A stretch of 64,000 nucleotides of DNA from OLB16 sp964481775 (lineage in GTDB: Bacteria; Hinthialibacterota; Hinthialibacteria; OLB16). Positions 8,570 to 18,015 of this stretch are shown piece by piece. The notes below the pieces were generated by a model. That model saw only the letters and a program-made list of their open reading frames with translations, made no database searches and had not been told where the DNA came from. The DNA lies in NCBI GenBank assembly GCA_964481775.1, contig CAYZUX010000002.1:1-64000 (forward strand). The letters are read 5' to 3'. Each line of letters opens with the position of its first letter. Position 1 is the stretch's first letter. The position numbers and the translations under genes are program-made.

Positions 8570-9769
8570 TTACCTCGACTGGTCATTTGGTCCAATCCAG
8601 AGCCGGTGTTCCCTGGAGAATTTCCAATCCGACCCCTCGAGGTGCGCGCTGAGGGTTGGCATATCTTTCTCGAGCATGGGGCCAGTTTCCTCCCAGGGAC
8701 GGATGCCGCTGACCGCATCGAGGGCCCGGAGGTTCTGTAAACCCACCACGGTCGCGCAACGGAGAGACTTCTCAATGGAAAGCCCACGCAGGAATCCGGT
8801 CAGCAGGCCGGCGATCGCGGAATCCCCTGAACCAGTCGCACTGGCCATTTTGTCCACCACAAAGGCCTCGGCCCAAAGCTCACGGCTGCCCCAGTTATCA
8901 GGATCGCCAGGACGTGCCGCGCCCATCTCTTCAAAACACTGCTTGGGGCCGGTTCTGAAATAAAAACCGCGGTGAGCCGCTTTCAGGGTCACCATCTTCG
9001 CACCCAAAGAGAGGCATTCCCCGGCGATCTCCCCATACCTTGCAGGTGAGATCAGATCCACCAGTTCTGCATCCTGCGCTGCCCGCTTCATCTCCAGAAA
9101 CTCCTCTTTGTGGAGCATGAAGAAACACTCCTCGATGGAAGGAACAAAGATATCCACGGAAGGAAGGATTTTCGTGAGGATGTCACGCCAGGAGACTTTC
9201 CCCGAATCGGAATCCGGATCGGGAAGGCTCATATCGAGCGAAACAGTCGCGCCGGCCTCCTTGGCAGTCTGAAGAACCTGACGGAGTTCCTCGCCTTCAG
9301 ACTCATACATCCGGCGCATGAGGGGGGGATATCCGAAATGAAACAGCCGACATTGGGATATCAGATTTGGATCGAGATCCTCTGGACCGAAGGTGTCATT
9401 GGTTCCAGGGTTGTGGATGAAAATACGGTCGATGCCCGGCGGGGCAATGGCCACGGTGTAGGCGCTCGCGAATCCTTTGGCGATATGGACCCCATCCGCA
9501 TTGCCATTGCGCTTCAAAACAGTGACGGTCAAATGACCGAGATCATCATCGCCACAACGCGCACAGAAGACCACTTTGCTTCCCAGGGTCTTCAGGTTAA
9601 TTCCGGTGTTCGAGACCGGACCACCGGTACTCACCGCAGCCTCGGCAACATTCACCAGCTTGCCCGGACGCAGAATCTCGCTGATCTGACGTGCGCCGGT
9701 ATCGTAAAAGCGGGGGATAATATCCAGACAGAGATGGCCCGCTGCCATAACATCATAGGGTCTCGACAT
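8570..9769 (-). CDS. PfkB-family carbohydrate kinase
   Basis: 399 residues, longer than the usual 300-330. The ribokinase fold is seen from GHLCLDIIPR and the glycine pair in STGGPVSNTGINL through to the C-terminal anion-hole motif ATGSGDSAIAG with the catalytic Asp. A middle insertion (about residues 205-300) explains the extra length. It should phosphorylate a sugar or nucleoside; which one is not evident. GGGAGG lies 10 bases before the ATG. It is divergent from yicC and convergent with the aldo/keto reductase gene. Confidence 0.88.
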   Translation of the reverse strand: MSRPYDVMAAGHLCLDIIPRFYDTGARQISEILRPGKLVNVAEAAVSTGGPVSNTGINLKTLGSKVVFCARCGDDDLGHLTVTVLKRNGNADGVHIAKGFASAYTVAIAPPGIDRIFIHNPGTNDTFGPEDLDPNLISQCRLFHFGYPPLMRRMYESEGEELRQVLQTAKEAGATVSLDMSLPDPDSDSGKVSWRDILTKILPSVDIFVPSIEECFFMLHKEEFLEMKRAAQDAELVDLISPARYGEIAGECLSLGAKMVTLKAAHRGFYFRTGPKQCFEEMGAARPGDPDNWGSRELWAEAFVVDKMASATGSGDSAIAGLLTGFLRGLSIEKSLRCATVVGLQNLRALDAVSGIRPWEETGPMLEKDMPTLSAHLEGSDWKFSREHRLWIGPNDQSR

Positions 9770-9896
9770 GAATCACTTGCCTCCCAACATCCATTCCCGC
9801 ATTTCAAGGAAATGATGAGCGGTAGTTTAGCGTGTACTGATTTAGAAGGAAGCGGGCCTGGCGCGTTATCCAGGAATCCCTTTATTGTTGGGGTCG

Positions 9897-9925
9897 TTGA
9901 CAGTGACTACTGCCAACTGCAACAT
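9897..9925 (+). promoter_or_regulatory. Candidate sigma-70 promoter for yicC-gmk
   Basis: TTGACA (9897-9902), 17 bases, then CAACAT (9920-9925). It lies 36 bases before the yicC start in the divergent gap with the PfkB kinase gene. The -35 is perfect; the -10 is weak. Confidence 0.45.
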
Positions 9926-9961
9926 GCCAGTCAGATTCAGATGAAAGGTTAATCAATATCC

Positions 9962-10843
9962 GTGATATCCAGCATGACCGGTTATGGCCGCTCGGAGGGT
10001 GAAACCGCCCTGGGGCACCTGGTGGTGGAAATCAAATCAGTGAACCACCGTTTCCTGGATACCCGCATCCGCCTGCCAAGACAGCTCTCCTTCCTCGAGC
10101 CGCAGCTGCTCAATCACCTCAAGGGGTGCATCGCACGGGGACGGGTGGAGATCACCCTGAATCTTTCCGCTGACGAGGCGGCAGCCGCCGAGCCCACCCT
10201 GAATATCCCCCTGGCAAGGCTTTACCTTGAAGCTGCTGAGAAAGCAGCCGATGCACTCGAGATACCCAATTCAATCGGGCTGGATTTCATATTAAGGATG
10301 CCGGATGTGCTCTCAGTGGTGGATATCTGCGCGGATCCTGAGGAGGCCTGGGGCGCGGTTCGTCCGATTGTGGACATGGCCATCCGTTCGCTGGGAGACA
10401 TGCGTGCACGCGAAGGCACCACATTGGCCGAGGACTTCCGCAGAACCCTCCTGAGCCTTGAACAGCAGCGGAAGAAACTGGAGGAGCTTAAGTCCACTGT
10501 CGTGGAAGACTATCGTGACCGGCTCCAGACCCGTCTAAAAAATCTCCTTTCGGAGAATGGGGGGCTTGATCCTACCCGGCTTCACCAGGAGGTGGCCCTT
10601 TTCGCGGATCGCTGCGATGTCTCCGAGGAACTGGCCCGGCTTGAAAGTCACTTCAGACAGTTCGATGAGATTATCTCCGTGCCTGAGCCAGTGGGACGGC
10701 GTCTGGATTTCCTTCTGCAGGAAATGTTCCGCGAGGTCAATACGATTGGCAGCAAGGCCAATCACTTGGAGGTCACGCAGACAGTACTCCAGATGAAGAA
10801 CCTGGTCGAACGGCTGCGTGAACAGGCCCAGAATGTCGAGTGA
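9962..10843 (+). CDS. yicC: YicC family endoribonuclease
   Basis: 293 residues, the usual length. It starts from GTG with the family's N-terminus MISSMTGYGRSEG and contains VEIKSVNHRFLD and the C-terminal VNTIGSKANHLE, both highly conserved. E. coli YicC is an RNase that acts on small RNAs. The GTG at 9962 is preferred over the ATG four codons later because the family normally has three residues before the SMTG motif. The 3' end overlaps gmk by 11 bases; yicC followed by gmk is a common bacterial order. Confidence 0.93.
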   Translation: MISSMTGYGRSEGETALGHLVVEIKSVNHRFLDTRIRLPRQLSFLEPQLLNHLKGCIARGRVEITLNLSADEAAAAEPTLNIPLARLYLEAAEKAADALEIPNSIGLDFILRMPDVLSVVDICADPEEAWGAVRPIVDMAIRSLGDMRAREGTTLAEDFRRTLLSLEQQRKKLEELKSTVVEDYRDRLQTRLKNLLSENGGLDPTRLHQEVALFADRCDVSEELARLESHFRQFDEIISVPEPVGRRLDFLLQEMFREVNTIGSKANHLEVTQTVLQMKNLVERLREQAQNVE

Positions 10844-11468
10844 AGTGCCGTTGGGGGTACCAGTAGTTCTCTCGGGGCCTTCCGGAGTGGGCAAGACCAC
10901 CATTCAAAGACAGCTGCTCGCACGCTATCAGGATATCGTTCCCTCAATTTCGGCCACCACACGTATTCCGCGTCCAGGTGAGATCCATGGTAGGGATTAT
11001 TTCTTTTTCTCCAGGGAAGAGTTCCAGAAAGGAATCGAACAGGATTGGTTCCTCGAGTATGCCGAGGTCCATGGGAACTACTATGGAACCCCGCGAGGCC
11101 CTCTGGAGGAATCTCTTCACAAAGGGGTGGATGCCCTTCTGGTCATTGATGTACAGGGGGGTATTCAGGTCCGTAGACATTGTAAAGAGTCTCTGCTGAT
11201 CTTCCTTCTGCCACCATCGATGCAGGATCTGGAGCACCGGATCAGCGGGCGCGGTGATGTCTCAGAGACGGACATGGCGGTCAGGTTGAAAAATGCCCAG
11301 TGGGAATTGTCCTTCGCAAAGGATTACGATTACTGGGTTATCAACCGGTCGGTGGAAGAGGCCGTTTCAAGGGTTCGGGCGATCCTGGTGGCAGACAGGT
11401 GCCGTCCAGCTCGATTGGGAAGACGGCTGGAGCAACTGGACATATCATTACCTGGGATTAATTTCTGA
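10833..11468 (+). CDS. gmk: Guanylate kinase
   Basis: ATP-dependent phosphorylation of GMP to GDP. 211 residues from the ATG at 10833; a GTG at 10818 would add five. The P-loop GPSGVGKTT is near the start, then the GMP-binding region TRIPRPGEIHGRDYFF and the EYAEVHGNYYGTP segment, with VLLVIDVQGG-like DALLVIDVQGG further on. It overlaps yicC upstream and shares one base of its stop with the next start (TGATG), so three genes look translationally coupled. Confidence 0.95.
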   Translation: MSSEVPLGVPVVLSGPSGVGKTTIQRQLLARYQDIVPSISATTRIPRPGEIHGRDYFFFSREEFQKGIEQDWFLEYAEVHGNYYGTPRGPLEESLHKGVDALLVIDVQGGIQVRRHCKESLLIFLLPPSMQDLEHRISGRGDVSETDMAVRLKNAQWELSFAKDYDYWVINRSVEEAVSRVRAILVADRCRPARLGRRLEQLDISLPGINF

Positions 11469-12616
11469 TGCATATGAACCGGCGAGGATTTCTCAAGACT
11501 GCATTCCTGACTGCAGGGATGATGGGAGTTAAAGCGATGGGAGCTGAAGACCCATTGGAAGTGAATGCTTGGCCCTCGGAATTGGGTGAGTACCAGGATG
11601 AGAAGACTGGTGCCCGTGTCAGGACACTGACAAAAGGGCCTTTCAAAGACCAGGTGGTCTACCAGACCCACCCCATGTGGACGCCGGGGATGGCGCATCT
11701 TGTTTTCACCTCGGATCGTTCGGGCGGAATGCTTCCTCATGCCATCGAAATGAAAACAGGACAGATCCGGTGTCTGACACCAGAAGGAAGCGGCGATTTT
11801 ACCCTGGCACGGAAACGGGACCAGCTTTATTACATGGATGGTTCCGGTGTTTACACCATCGGCGTTGGTAAAGTTTTCCAGGGTGAATTTCAACCGGCTC
11901 GCCTGGGTGAAAAGGCCACGATTTGCGAGAACGCACATGGACTTACCATTGATGCCGATGAAAAGACACTCTATGCGGCGGCCTGCTTCGAGAAGGAAAA
12001 AAGTTGGGGGATCGTTGCTTTCGATATTCCCTCGGGACAGTGGCGCAAGGTGTGTGAAGTTGATTTCAAGACAGGGCATGTACAGGCCAATCCCATTGTC
12101 CCGGGACTATTGATGTTCTGCTGGGAGACTGGAGGAGAAGCACCCCAACGGATGTGGGTCGTCAAGGCGGATGGATCGGATCTCAAACCGTTTTACAAAG
12201 AAACCTACAACGAGTGGGTTACACATGAGGTCTGGTGGGGTCCGGACCGGGCCATCTTCACGGTGTGGCCTTATGATGAGGAACACGAGAGGAAACCGCA
12301 TGGAATCCTCAGTGCGGACCTGACCAGTGGAACACCAACGGTCCACAACCAATATAAAGCCTGGCATACCCATGGGAGTCCGGATGGCAAGTGGGCGGTG
12401 GGAGACGACTTTGACCGTAACCTCTGGCTCATCCAGATCAGCACTGGTGAACGGCGTCTGCTCACCCAAGGTCACCTCAGCCCCGGCGGGACCAACCATC
12501 CTCACGCCTCCTTCACGCCCGACAGCAAAGCGGTTGTCTTCACCTCCAGCAAGTTCGGAAATGATGATGTCCTCCTGGTGGAAATCCCCAAATGGGAAAC
12601 CCTGCCTGAAGCCTGA
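11468..12616 (+). CDS. Oligogalacturonate lyase-like seven-bladed propeller (PL22-like)
   Basis: 382 residues. The N-terminus NRRGFLKTAFLTAG is a Tat-type signal. The mature protein resembles oligogalacturonide lyase: DEKTGARVRTLT, then repeated blades such as HLVFTSDRSGG, and the metal-site region HTHGSPDGKW and GGTNHPHASFTPD with the expected histidines. PL22 enzymes cleave pectin-derived oligouronides by Mn-dependent beta-elimination. The signal suggests periplasmic action, unlike the cytosolic enterobacterial enzymes. The start overlaps the gmk stop; a second ATG two codons later is equally possible. TolB-like folds are similar, so the substrate is only likely. Confidence 0.75.
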   Translation: MHMNRRGFLKTAFLTAGMMGVKAMGAEDPLEVNAWPSELGEYQDEKTGARVRTLTKGPFKDQVVYQTHPMWTPGMAHLVFTSDRSGGMLPHAIEMKTGQIRCLTPEGSGDFTLARKRDQLYYMDGSGVYTIGVGKVFQGEFQPARLGEKATICENAHGLTIDADEKTLYAAACFEKEKSWGIVAFDIPSGQWRKVCEVDFKTGHVQANPIVPGLLMFCWETGGEAPQRMWVVKADGSDLKPFYKETYNEWVTHEVWWGPDRAIFTVWPYDEEHERKPHGILSADLTSGTPTVHNQYKAWHTHGSPDGKWAVGDDFDRNLWLIQISTGERRLLTQGHLSPGGTNHPHASFTPDSKAVVFTSSKFGNDDVLLVEIPKWETLPEA

Positions 12617-12710
12617 TCCCGGACTGCTCCGGGAGGAAATCCAAAAAACCGTTTCATCTGGGATTTGAATCGATACAATGAGATCAATAAACTTTTTCAT
12701 GGATTGAGAA

Positions 12711-14987
12711 ATGGCCTTTTTGCACATCATTCCCAAGATCCTGTTACTGGTTCTGATCACCTTTCCTCTTACCGCGAGCGGGCAGGACCAACCCACCAGG
12801 TGGTTTGATGCCACCCGAGCTCTCCAGGAGAGCCAGGGAAAAGGTCAGGTATCCGTTGAAAAATTGCCTTTTGACCCTTTTGGAGCACGAAAGAAGGATA
12901 AGGGGGTTGTCCCCAAGGCCCACTCAGTCGGGGAGATCGAATATTTCTGGATCGTTGACTTCACCAATTATGTCAATACAGGTGTGCTGACCCCCAATGA
13001 AGAGAAGATTATCACTTTTGCCGAGCTGGTACGTGTCAGTCCTCATGCCTATCTCTATGTGGAGTTGGGGCTTTCGATCGACAATGACCTGATGGACGCG
13101 ATGATCAACCAGTTCGAATCCGAGATTTATTCCAAGGTGGGCGCGGTTTTCGGGGCTCCGCCCGATGCCCTGGACGGCGATCCACGTGTGACCATCCTGA
13201 TCGCCACCTTCGTGGGAACCTCTCTGATCGGTGGTACCGCTGCGGGTTATTTTGATGATGCCAACCAATACACCAGCACTGAAGCCTTCCATGCCGGGCT
13301 GGGTTACAGCAATGAACGGGAAATGGTTTACATCAACGAGTATTTTGTGGCCCGGGATGACTATACCGGCGAGCTTTCCACCCTGGTACTGGGGCTTTTT
13401 GCCCATGAGTATCAACACATGCTTCACTGGGCCCTGGACCGCAATGAAGATGTCTGGTTCAACGAGGGATGCTCGGATTTCGCCATGTATGTCGCGGACT
13501 ACGACAACACTGTAGACCAGCACAAGGAGATGTTTGCACTCAATCCCACCGATAGCCTGACCTCCTGGGACAACACCTTGTCCCAGTATGGTGCGGTTTA
13601 TTATTTCAACCGTTTCCTCGGAGACAAGTTCGGGGGAAATGCCATGATCGAAACCCTATCACATAGCCGGCTCAAAGGGGCCGAGGGGATTGACTACTTC
13701 CTCCGCAGAGACCATGGAACCGACTTCTCGACAGTCTTTCACAACTGGACCATGGCCAACCTGTTTGATACAGCTGCTGGGGATTACTCCTACTCTTTCT
13801 TCGATTCTCCTCCCTATTGGTTGAGCACCTATGAGAGCATTTTTGGAGACTTCCTGTGGGGTGTCACCGATTTCCCCGTCTTCTTCACTCAAAGAACCAA
13901 GCCGATCACCTCTCCGGAGTTGGAGACCTCTCTCCAACCCTGGGCCAATGACTACCATCTCTTCCAACGCGGGAGTGGTGAAACAGGAGCTTTCCATGGT
14001 TACATTTCGGTTGAGGGAGACTGGCTGGCTCGTGTGACCTATGCGGAAACCAATCGATCCGGTTCCTTCCTGGATGTCTCCTATAACCTGCTGCAGGAGA
14101 TCCCTGTCCAACTGGATACCTCTGGGTATGGAGAGTTCGACATCCCCTCAAACCACACTACCTTCACCGTGATTGTCAGCAGGCTTTCTTATGGACATGG
14201 CTCAAGCATCAGTGACGCCACAATGCCATACCGGATTGGCATCCTGCCTGGACCAGCATCTTATATTGTCACTGACACCCTCCCTCCAGCACCGGTGAAC
14301 GACCTTGCTGTCACCGGTGTTGCGGATGATCGTGTTTCTCTGCAATGGACTGCACCGGGAGATGATGGCCATCTGGGGATGGCAGCCTCTTATGAGCTGC
14401 GCTATGCCACTTCGCCTTTGAATGTCTCCAATTTCCCGGAGGGTACCCTGGTGGGAAACCTGTCATTTCCACGGGCACCAGGAACCATCGAAACCCTCAT
14501 CCCTGTCAACCTCCCGGAAAGCTCCACGCTTTATTTCCTGCTCAAGATCGAGGATGACGCAGGGCATGAGTCCTGGTCCAACATGGTGTCAGCGGCAAAT
14601 GGACCAGCGGATGTGATCCCTCCCTCCACCACCACGGACCTGAGACTTGTTTCACGGACGGAGACCTCGGCCACCCTGCAATGGACCACGCCAGGGGATG
14701 ATGGCGACTCAGGCCAGGCCGCCTTTTACGATCTCCGCTGGTCTTTGGATCCAATGACCAATCTCATGGAATACCGCCGCAGTGAAATCGCTCCAACACC
14801 TCAACCGAAGACAGTTGACTCCCGGGAGCTGGTGACCGTAACCGGTCTTCCAGAGGATACGGAGCATCTCTATTTCGCACTACGCACTTCCGATGAGTCC
14901 GGCAATTTCTCTGGTATCTCGAATGTGGTGGATATTGGTCTTGAACCATCCGGTATCGCTGAAGAATCCTGGCAATCATATCACTGA
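12711..14987 (+). CDS. Secreted M30-like zinc metalloprotease with two Fn3 domains
   Basis: 758 residues with a signal peptide ending near LTASGQ. The zinc site is HEYQH at 232-236, in the context GLFAHEYQHMLHW, with a third ligand Glu252 in FNEGCSDFA. This spacing and the NEG motif fit hyicolysin-type (M30) or immune-inhibitor-A-like peptidases. After a beta-rich region, two fibronectin type III repeats follow (about 525-635 and 640-750), each with a WTxPGDDG signature and DLRxx/ELRYA strand. No sorting domain is seen at the C-terminus. Likely an extracellular protease acting on proteins in the surroundings. Confidence 0.82.
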   Translation: MAFLHIIPKILLLVLITFPLTASGQDQPTRWFDATRALQESQGKGQVSVEKLPFDPFGARKKDKGVVPKAHSVGEIEYFWIVDFTNYVNTGVLTPNEEKIITFAELVRVSPHAYLYVELGLSIDNDLMDAMINQFESEIYSKVGAVFGAPPDALDGDPRVTILIATFVGTSLIGGTAAGYFDDANQYTSTEAFHAGLGYSNEREMVYINEYFVARDDYTGELSTLVLGLFAHEYQHMLHWALDRNEDVWFNEGCSDFAMYVADYDNTVDQHKEMFALNPTDSLTSWDNTLSQYGAVYYFNRFLGDKFGGNAMIETLSHSRLKGAEGIDYFLRRDHGTDFSTVFHNWTMANLFDTAAGDYSYSFFDSPPYWLSTYESIFGDFLWGVTDFPVFFTQRTKPITSPELETSLQPWANDYHLFQRGSGETGAFHGYISVEGDWLARVTYAETNRSGSFLDVSYNLLQEIPVQLDTSGYGEFDIPSNHTTFTVIVSRLSYGHGSSISDATMPYRIGILPGPASYIVTDTLPPAPVNDLAVTGVADDRVSLQWTAPGDDGHLGMAASYELRYATSPLNVSNFPEGTLVGNLSFPRAPGTIETLIPVNLPESSTLYFLLKIEDDAGHESWSNMVSAANGPADVIPPSTTTDLRLVSRTETSATLQWTTPGDDGDSGQAAFYDLRWSLDPMTNLMEYRRSEIAPTPQPKTVDSRELVTVTGLPEDTEHLYFALRTSDESGNFSGISNVVDIGLEPSGIAEESWQSYH

Positions 14988-15257
14988 GTTTTCTACCGAT
15001 TGTTTTGGACGTTTTCGTTCAGACCTGCACCAAAACGTTCACAATCACTTTTCTTCACTCTTTTTCACCTTGATTTATACCAGGCAGAATCCCGTACGAT
15101 AAGCAAAACAACCCCATTTTATTGGAAAATGGTTGAGGGATTTTCCAGAAGGGTTACCCTTGGGGAAACCTTGGCATCTTGGCATTCCCCCTGCAATTAA
15201 GGTGGGTGGATTCCATGGAACACCCCAAAGACAGACACAGATAAGGAGAAAAAAACC
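14988..15257. other. Intergenic stretch with one small hairpin
   Basis: 270 bases without a coding region that I can support. It contains a 7-bp hairpin CCATTTT-ATTGG-AAAATGG at 15114-15132, with no T-run, and the ribosome site AAGGAG for the next gene. No recognisable riboswitch. Confidence 0.4.
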
Positions 15258-16193
15258 ATGTTGAAACAATTACTGGGAGTTGGCCTGCTCACCGCAGTGT
15301 TGATCCTCCCCGCAGTCACCTGGTCCCAGCCGGGACCACCCCCTGGACCAAGGGGCGACAGGTTCATGGATGGCCCCGGGCAAGGTCCTCATCGGCCCGG
15401 AATGGATATCGGCCGCTGGTGGGAGCATCCCGAAGTGCAGAAGAAGCTGGGTCTTAAACCTGAGCAGGTTGAGAAGCTGGGTGCCCAACGCCTGGAGACA
15501 GAGACCAAGATGATCGAGGTTGAGTCGAAGAAGAAAATCGCCCACCTGCACCTGCGGAACCTTGTGTCCAAGAAGGACTCCTCCGAAGAGGAAATCAATA
15601 AACGGATTGATGAGATTGGAGACCTGCAAAAGGAGCAGATGCGGGCTGTGATCGGCCAGATCCGCGGGTTTCGTTCGATCCTGAATGAAGAGCAGCAAAA
15701 GAAAGTTGAGGATTTCCTCAAAGCCCGCCGTGAACGCGCTCATCGTGGACCTCTCTTCAAGGGTGGCCCCAAGGGGTGGGATGGCAAGCCATGGATGAAA
15801 GATGGCAAGGGTGAAAGGGGAGATAGAGGAGAAAAGGGACCTGACAAAGATATCAAGCGCGGAAGGGAACGAGGAGAAGGTGATGGTCCTCGTCCTCCTC
15901 ATCGTGGCTTTGGGATGGCTCCTGAAGGTCCAGGAAACCGCCCCGTAGATAATGCACCAGATGGACTGGATGCACCCCCACCCAGGCCGGAATTGGGTGG
16001 CCCGGCCGGAACGTCTGATGGTTCAGTTATCCCCGAAGATCCCATGGGCGCAGGTCCACAAGGTGCACCTGTTCCTCCCGGACCAAATCCTGAGTTGGGA
16101 TGGGCTGAGGAGGATCTCGGTTCGAGTTTCATGGTAGATGACTTCGCTGCTTTTGATGAACCCATCGAGGATATCCTTGCCGATTTCGAATAG
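15258..16193 (+). CDS. Spy/CpxP-like periplasmic protein with a Gly/Pro/Asp-rich tail
   Basis: 311 residues with a signal peptide ending near VTWSQ. Residues about 60-165 are helical and charged, with the pattern KKLGLKPEQVEKL and RSILNEEQQKKVEDFL, the LTxxQ-type repeats of Spy, CpxP and ZraP proteins, which are periplasmic chaperones or metal-responsive factors. The rest is a low-complexity region rich in Gly, Pro, Arg and Asp, then an acidic end (VDDFAAFDEPIEDIL). AAGGAG precedes the ATG. A strong terminator follows, so it ends its own unit. The function of the long tail is unknown. Confidence 0.75.
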   Translation: MLKQLLGVGLLTAVLILPAVTWSQPGPPPGPRGDRFMDGPGQGPHRPGMDIGRWWEHPEVQKKLGLKPEQVEKLGAQRLETETKMIEVESKKKIAHLHLRNLVSKKDSSEEEINKRIDEIGDLQKEQMRAVIGQIRGFRSILNEEQQKKVEDFLKARRERAHRGPLFKGGPKGWDGKPWMKDGKGERGDRGEKGPDKDIKRGRERGEGDGPRPPHRGFGMAPEGPGNRPVDNAPDGLDAPPPRPELGGPAGTSDGSVIPEDPMGAGPQGAPVPPGPNPELGWAEEDLGSSFMVDDFAAFDEPIEDILADFE

Positions 16194-16219
16194 TTCTCAG
16201 GGTCACACACCCTGTTGAG

Positions 16220-16267
16220 GAGGCTCCTTTCACGAACCATCGGGAAAGGGGCCTCTTTTCTGTTTTT
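16220..16267 (+). terminator. Rho-independent terminator
   Basis: 12-bp stem (16220-16231 with 16244-16255) allowing one G-T pair, a 12-base loop, and TTTTCTGTTTTT after it. Placed 27 bases after the Spy-like gene. Confidence 0.88.
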
Positions 16268-16373
16268 CCCATTTCCTAAAATCGTCTCTCCTTGTTGATC
16301 TCTACAGACAAAGCCCTGATTTGCCGAAACTGCCAGAGGGAGTCTCTTTCCCCATGGGGAGTACACTTAGGTA

Positions 16374-17189
16374 ATGGCATCTACATTTGAGGCAGAGCAT
16401 CCGGTTGTGTCCCCACGGCAATACAGCCAGATCTTCAGGTGGTTGGGGGATGCTTGCGCCCATGTCGGTGCGGTATCCATTCTCTTGGTGCAGTCTCTCC
16501 AGCGTGTGTTCCAGCGCCCCTTCCGGGTTCACCAGTGGATCCAGCAGATGGAGCAGGTGGGAGTTCATTCCCTCGCGGTGGCTCTATTGACCGCCAGTTT
16601 TACGGGAATGGTGATGGTGCTGCAGACAGGGGTGCAACTGGGGCGATTTCAATCGGAAACCATGACCCCTGGCATCGCCGGAATCGCCCTCTTGAGAGAG
16701 ATCGCCCCGGTGCTGACCTCTCTGGCAATCGCCGCGCGAATAGGCGCCGGTATCACGGCAGAGATTGGAACCATGAAGGTCACCGAACAAATCGACGCAC
16801 TGGAATCGATGGGAACCGACCCCATCCATTACCTTGTTGTCCCTCGCCTGGTGGCCTGTATGCTCATGGTTCCCGCTCTGACAATCCTGGCGGACCTGGT
16901 TGGAATCCTGGGAGGATGCCTGATCGGAGTAACCAAACTGGGGATCTCTTTTCAAGCTTACCTGGACATTACCTTCCACTGGGTCAACCCCCAGGATTTT
17001 TACAGTGGCTTTTTGAAAACCATCGTATTCGGCGGAATTGTGGCCGTGATTGGCTGCTACCTGGGCCTGCGCTCCAGTGGAGGAGCGGAGGGAGTGGGAA
17101 CGGCTACCACCCGTTCAGTGGTGGCCTCCTTTATCCTGATCCTGATCTCGGACTATTTCCTGACTGAGATCCTTTTGAAGGTTCTCTAA
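16374..17189 (+). CDS. mlaE: MlaE-family ABC permease (lipid asymmetry / MCE transport)
   Basis: 271 residues with about five to six membrane helices. Contains the family hallmark EIGTMKVTEQIDALESMG, a cytoplasmic coupling segment, and the ARIGAGITAE stretch. It is the inner-membrane channel of an MCE complex that moves phospholipids between the membranes. Only four bases separate it from the ATPase gene. Operon order permease, ATPase, MCE protein, with no MlaC or MlaB gene nearby. Confidence 0.93.
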   Translation: MASTFEAEHPVVSPRQYSQIFRWLGDACAHVGAVSILLVQSLQRVFQRPFRVHQWIQQMEQVGVHSLAVALLTASFTGMVMVLQTGVQLGRFQSETMTPGIAGIALLREIAPVLTSLAIAARIGAGITAEIGTMKVTEQIDALESMGTDPIHYLVVPRLVACMLMVPALTILADLVGILGGCLIGVTKLGISFQAYLDITFHWVNPQDFYSGFLKTIVFGGIVAVIGCYLGLRSSGGAEGVGTATTRSVVASFILILISDYFLTEILLKVL

Positions 17190-17193
17190 GCTG

Positions 17194-18015
17194 ATGGAAG
17201 CTACTCCCCATCTTTCAGAGAGCATCTCAGGATTCCAGGAACGAGCCACTCGGATCCGGCTGGTGGATGTCCACCTGGCGTTCGGACCGCAAAAGGTCTT
17301 ACGTGGAGTCAATCTGGAGGTTTATGAAGGCGAAACTCTGGTGGTGGTGGGACGAAGTGGAGAGGGCAAGTCAGTTTTACTGAAAGTCATCGATGGGATA
17401 CTCAAGCCTGACCAGGGAGAGGTCTGGATTGATGATGAACGGATCGACACGCTCCATGCCCGCGCCTTGAACCAGGTCAGGAGCAAAATCGCCATGGTCT
17501 TCCAGGGTGCCGCGCTCTTCGACAGTATGACCGTGGAGGAAAATGTGGCTTTCCCGTACACCGAAAGCCGTGGATTGAGAGCCCGTGAGGTACGCAACAA
17601 GGTTATTGAGAACCTGCGGCGGGTCCACCTGATCGACCCATCGGTCCTGACCAAGAAGCCCGCGGAGCTTTCTGGAGGTATGAAAAAGCGTGTGGGAGTC
17701 GCCCGGGCCCTTTCGGTGGAACCACAGATCATCCTGTGGGATGAACCTACGACGGGCCTGGATCCGGTGACCGCTGATGCAATCAACGACCTGATCCTGG
17801 AAACCCAGCAGCACACTGGGGCCACCTCAGTGGTGGTCACCCATGATATGGCCAGCGCGTTTAAGGTCGGAAACCGGGTCGCGATGCTGCACAGGGGAAC
17901 TGTTGTGTATACCGGCTCGGTCGAAGAAACACGGGAAAGCATCAATCCGATGGTCAGCCAGTTTGTTCAGGGACGGTCACAGGGTCCATTGACCGAGGGA
18001 GTGCCCATTGGCTAA
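17194..18015 (+). CDS. mlaF: MlaF-family ABC ATPase
   Basis: 273 residues, cytosolic. Walker A GRSGEGKS, signature LSGGMKKRVGVARAL, Walker B IILWDEPTTGLDP and the switch His in VVVTHDM are all present. The LSGGM variant of the signature is typical of the MlaF group. It drives the permease encoded upstream. Its end overlaps the MCE gene by eight bases. Confidence 0.94.
   Translation: MEATPHLSESISGFQERATRIRLVDVHLAFGPQKVLRGVNLEVYEGETLVVVGRSGEGKSVLLKVIDGILKPDQGEVWIDDERIDTLHARALNQVRSKIAMVFQGAALFDSMTVEENVAFPYTESRGLRAREVRNKVIENLRRVHLIDPSVLTKKPAELSGGMKKRVGVARALSVEPQIILWDEPTTGLDPVTADAINDLILETQQHTGATSVVVTHDMASAFKVGNRVAMLHRGTVVYTGSVEETRESINPMVSQFVQGRSQGPLTEGVPIG

Noticed and set aside
9110..9952. 280-codon plus-strand frame opposite the PfkB kinase
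   Set aside because: Antisense to a kinase with clear motifs; no domain content.
11330..12079. 249-codon open frame on the minus strand opposite gmk and the PL22-like gene
   Set aside because: Lies fully across two well-supported coupled genes and has no recognisable domain or ribosome site.
12107..12814. 235-codon minus-strand frame spanning the PL22-like gene end
   Set aside because: Crosses the boundary of two plus-strand genes and has no domain.
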